DNA from: CAZWDO01 sp964632485 [NCBI: uncultured bacterium]
GTDB taxonomy: Bacteria; JAGOEH01
Assembly (NCBI GenBank): GCA_964632485.1
Contig: CAZWDO010000002.1
Coordinates: 112,942-176,941 of the forward strand
DNA length: 64,000 bases
Direction: 5' to 3'
The number at the start of each line of letters is the position of its first letter. Position 1 is the first letter of the stretch. The notes under the pieces were generated by a model. It was not told where the DNA came from, did no database searches, and was given only the letters and a program-made list of their open reading frames with translations. Of the stretch, positions 63,469 to 64,000 are shown piece after piece. The position numbers were made by a program, and so were the translations under genes.

Positions 63469-64000
63469 ATGAATAAGGAACGCTTGTTTCGATTATCTTT
63501 ATGGATAGCCGCATTATCCGTGGGATCAATTATTCTGCTGATTTTTTTATCAATCGTTTATAATGCATTTCCCAGTCTGAAGAGTTTTGGATGGAATTTC
63601 CTGACGAGTAGCGTTTGGGACCCGGTAATGAGCGAATATGGCGCATTGCCATTTTTAATCGGGACCTTGCTGACTTCCTTTATAGCGTTAATGATATCAT
63701 TACCGTTTGCTTTATCGATTTCACTTTTTTTAGGTGAATATTATCTTCATGGCTGGGTTTCAGCTACTTTGAAAACCATGATTGAGTTATTGGCGGGAAT
63801 TCCATCAGTGATTTATGGGTTTTGGGGTATCTTTGTGCTAGTTCCACTGATCCGAAGCTGGGAAATTAAGTTGGGTATTGCTCCTTATGGCGTTGGAATT
63901 TTTACTTCTTCGTTAATTTTGGCAGTGATGATTACTCCCTATTCCGCTTCAATAGCGCGTGAAATTATCAGTATGGTACCCAATGACCTGAAGGAAGCGG
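63469..64000 (+). CDS. pstC: Phosphate ABC transporter permease PstC, 3' end outside window
   Basis: 177 codons from ATG 63469 to the window edge with no stop. Membrane segments at ~12-35, ~60-85 and ~105-130. Motifs include FLGEYYLHG, ELLAGIPSVIYGFWGIF and ITPYSASIAREI, typical of PstC/PstA permeases; the order after pstS and the N-terminal length favour PstC. CAGGTGA lies upstream. The remainder and pstA/pstB are expected beyond the window. Confidence 0.92.
   Translation, partial: MNKERLFRLSLWIAALSVGSIILLIFLSIVYNAFPSLKSFGWNFLTSSVWDPVMSEYGALPFLIGTLLTSFIALMISLPFALSISLFLGEYYLHGWVSATLKTMIELLAGIPSVIYGFWGIFVLVPLIRSWEIKLGIAPYGVGIFTSSLILAVMITPYSASIAREIISMVPNDLKEA

Overview
The window is a gene-dense stretch of bacterial chromosome with a GC content around the low-to-mid 40s % by eye. 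It comes from a Gram-negative: there is a TonB-dependent receptor, lipoprotein signals, an AsmA-like envelope protein and a HtrA protease. FG-GAP surface proteins with a FlgD-like C-terminal domain, two giant beta-propeller/Y_Y_Y sensor kinases and the abundance of REC/PAS/GAF signalling point to the Fibrobacterota-Chlorobiota-Bacteroidota neighbourhood. An uncultured Calditrichota/KSB1-type lineage is my best guess, by inference only. No insertion sequence, prophage or CRISPR array was seen. Promoters are strikingly uniform: TTGACA, a 17-base spacer, then a TATAAT-like box.

Layout. 1-5.1 kb: two secreted FG-GAP repeat proteins and a DUF401 membrane protein. 5.2-11.9 kb: three signalling proteins (REC-GAF-PAS-kinase; REC-PP2C phosphatase; REC-PAS-kinase-REC-Hpt). 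12-18.2 kb: glutamate dehydrogenase translationally coupled to two PEP/pyruvate-binding ATP-grasp proteins, the second carrying a GAF-like domain and a nucleotidyltransferase. 18.2-23 kb: tRNA-Asp, HtrA protease, AsmA-like protein. 23-25.4 kb: a decayed receiver gene, a free-Met-sulfoxide reductase, and small or degenerate ORFs. 25.2-26.6 kb: FIST-domain sensor with a 66-residue partner. 26.7-30.4 kb (minus): rpmH-rnpA-yidD-yidC-mnmE, with rnpA broken at a run of nine A.

30.8-45 kb: HD-GYP regulator, hybrid propeller kinase, TonB receptor, a structured RNA leader in front of a lipoprotein with a glycosidase-like barrel, Ig repeats and a C39-like peptidase, then a NarL regulator with a second propeller kinase. 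45.4-51.2 kb (minus): ligA-lepA-lepB-hemW. 51.5-58.7 kb (plus): MFS exporter, ClpB, membrane metallophosphoesterase, M49-like peptidase. 59-62 kb (minus): a cassette of two radical SAM/SPASM enzymes, a PqqD protein and a PqqD-like protein with a Tat signal, lacking any obvious precursor peptide. 62.2-64 kb: a Pho-box-like direct repeat, pstS and the start of pstC.

The most notable items are the radical SAM/PqqD cassette with a Tat-borne PqqD-like domain, the rnpA frame break, the structured leader at 38.6-38.9 kb, and the GAF/ATP-grasp/nucleotidyltransferase fusion coupled to glutamate dehydrogenase. All domain calls are made by reading motifs; no database search was run.
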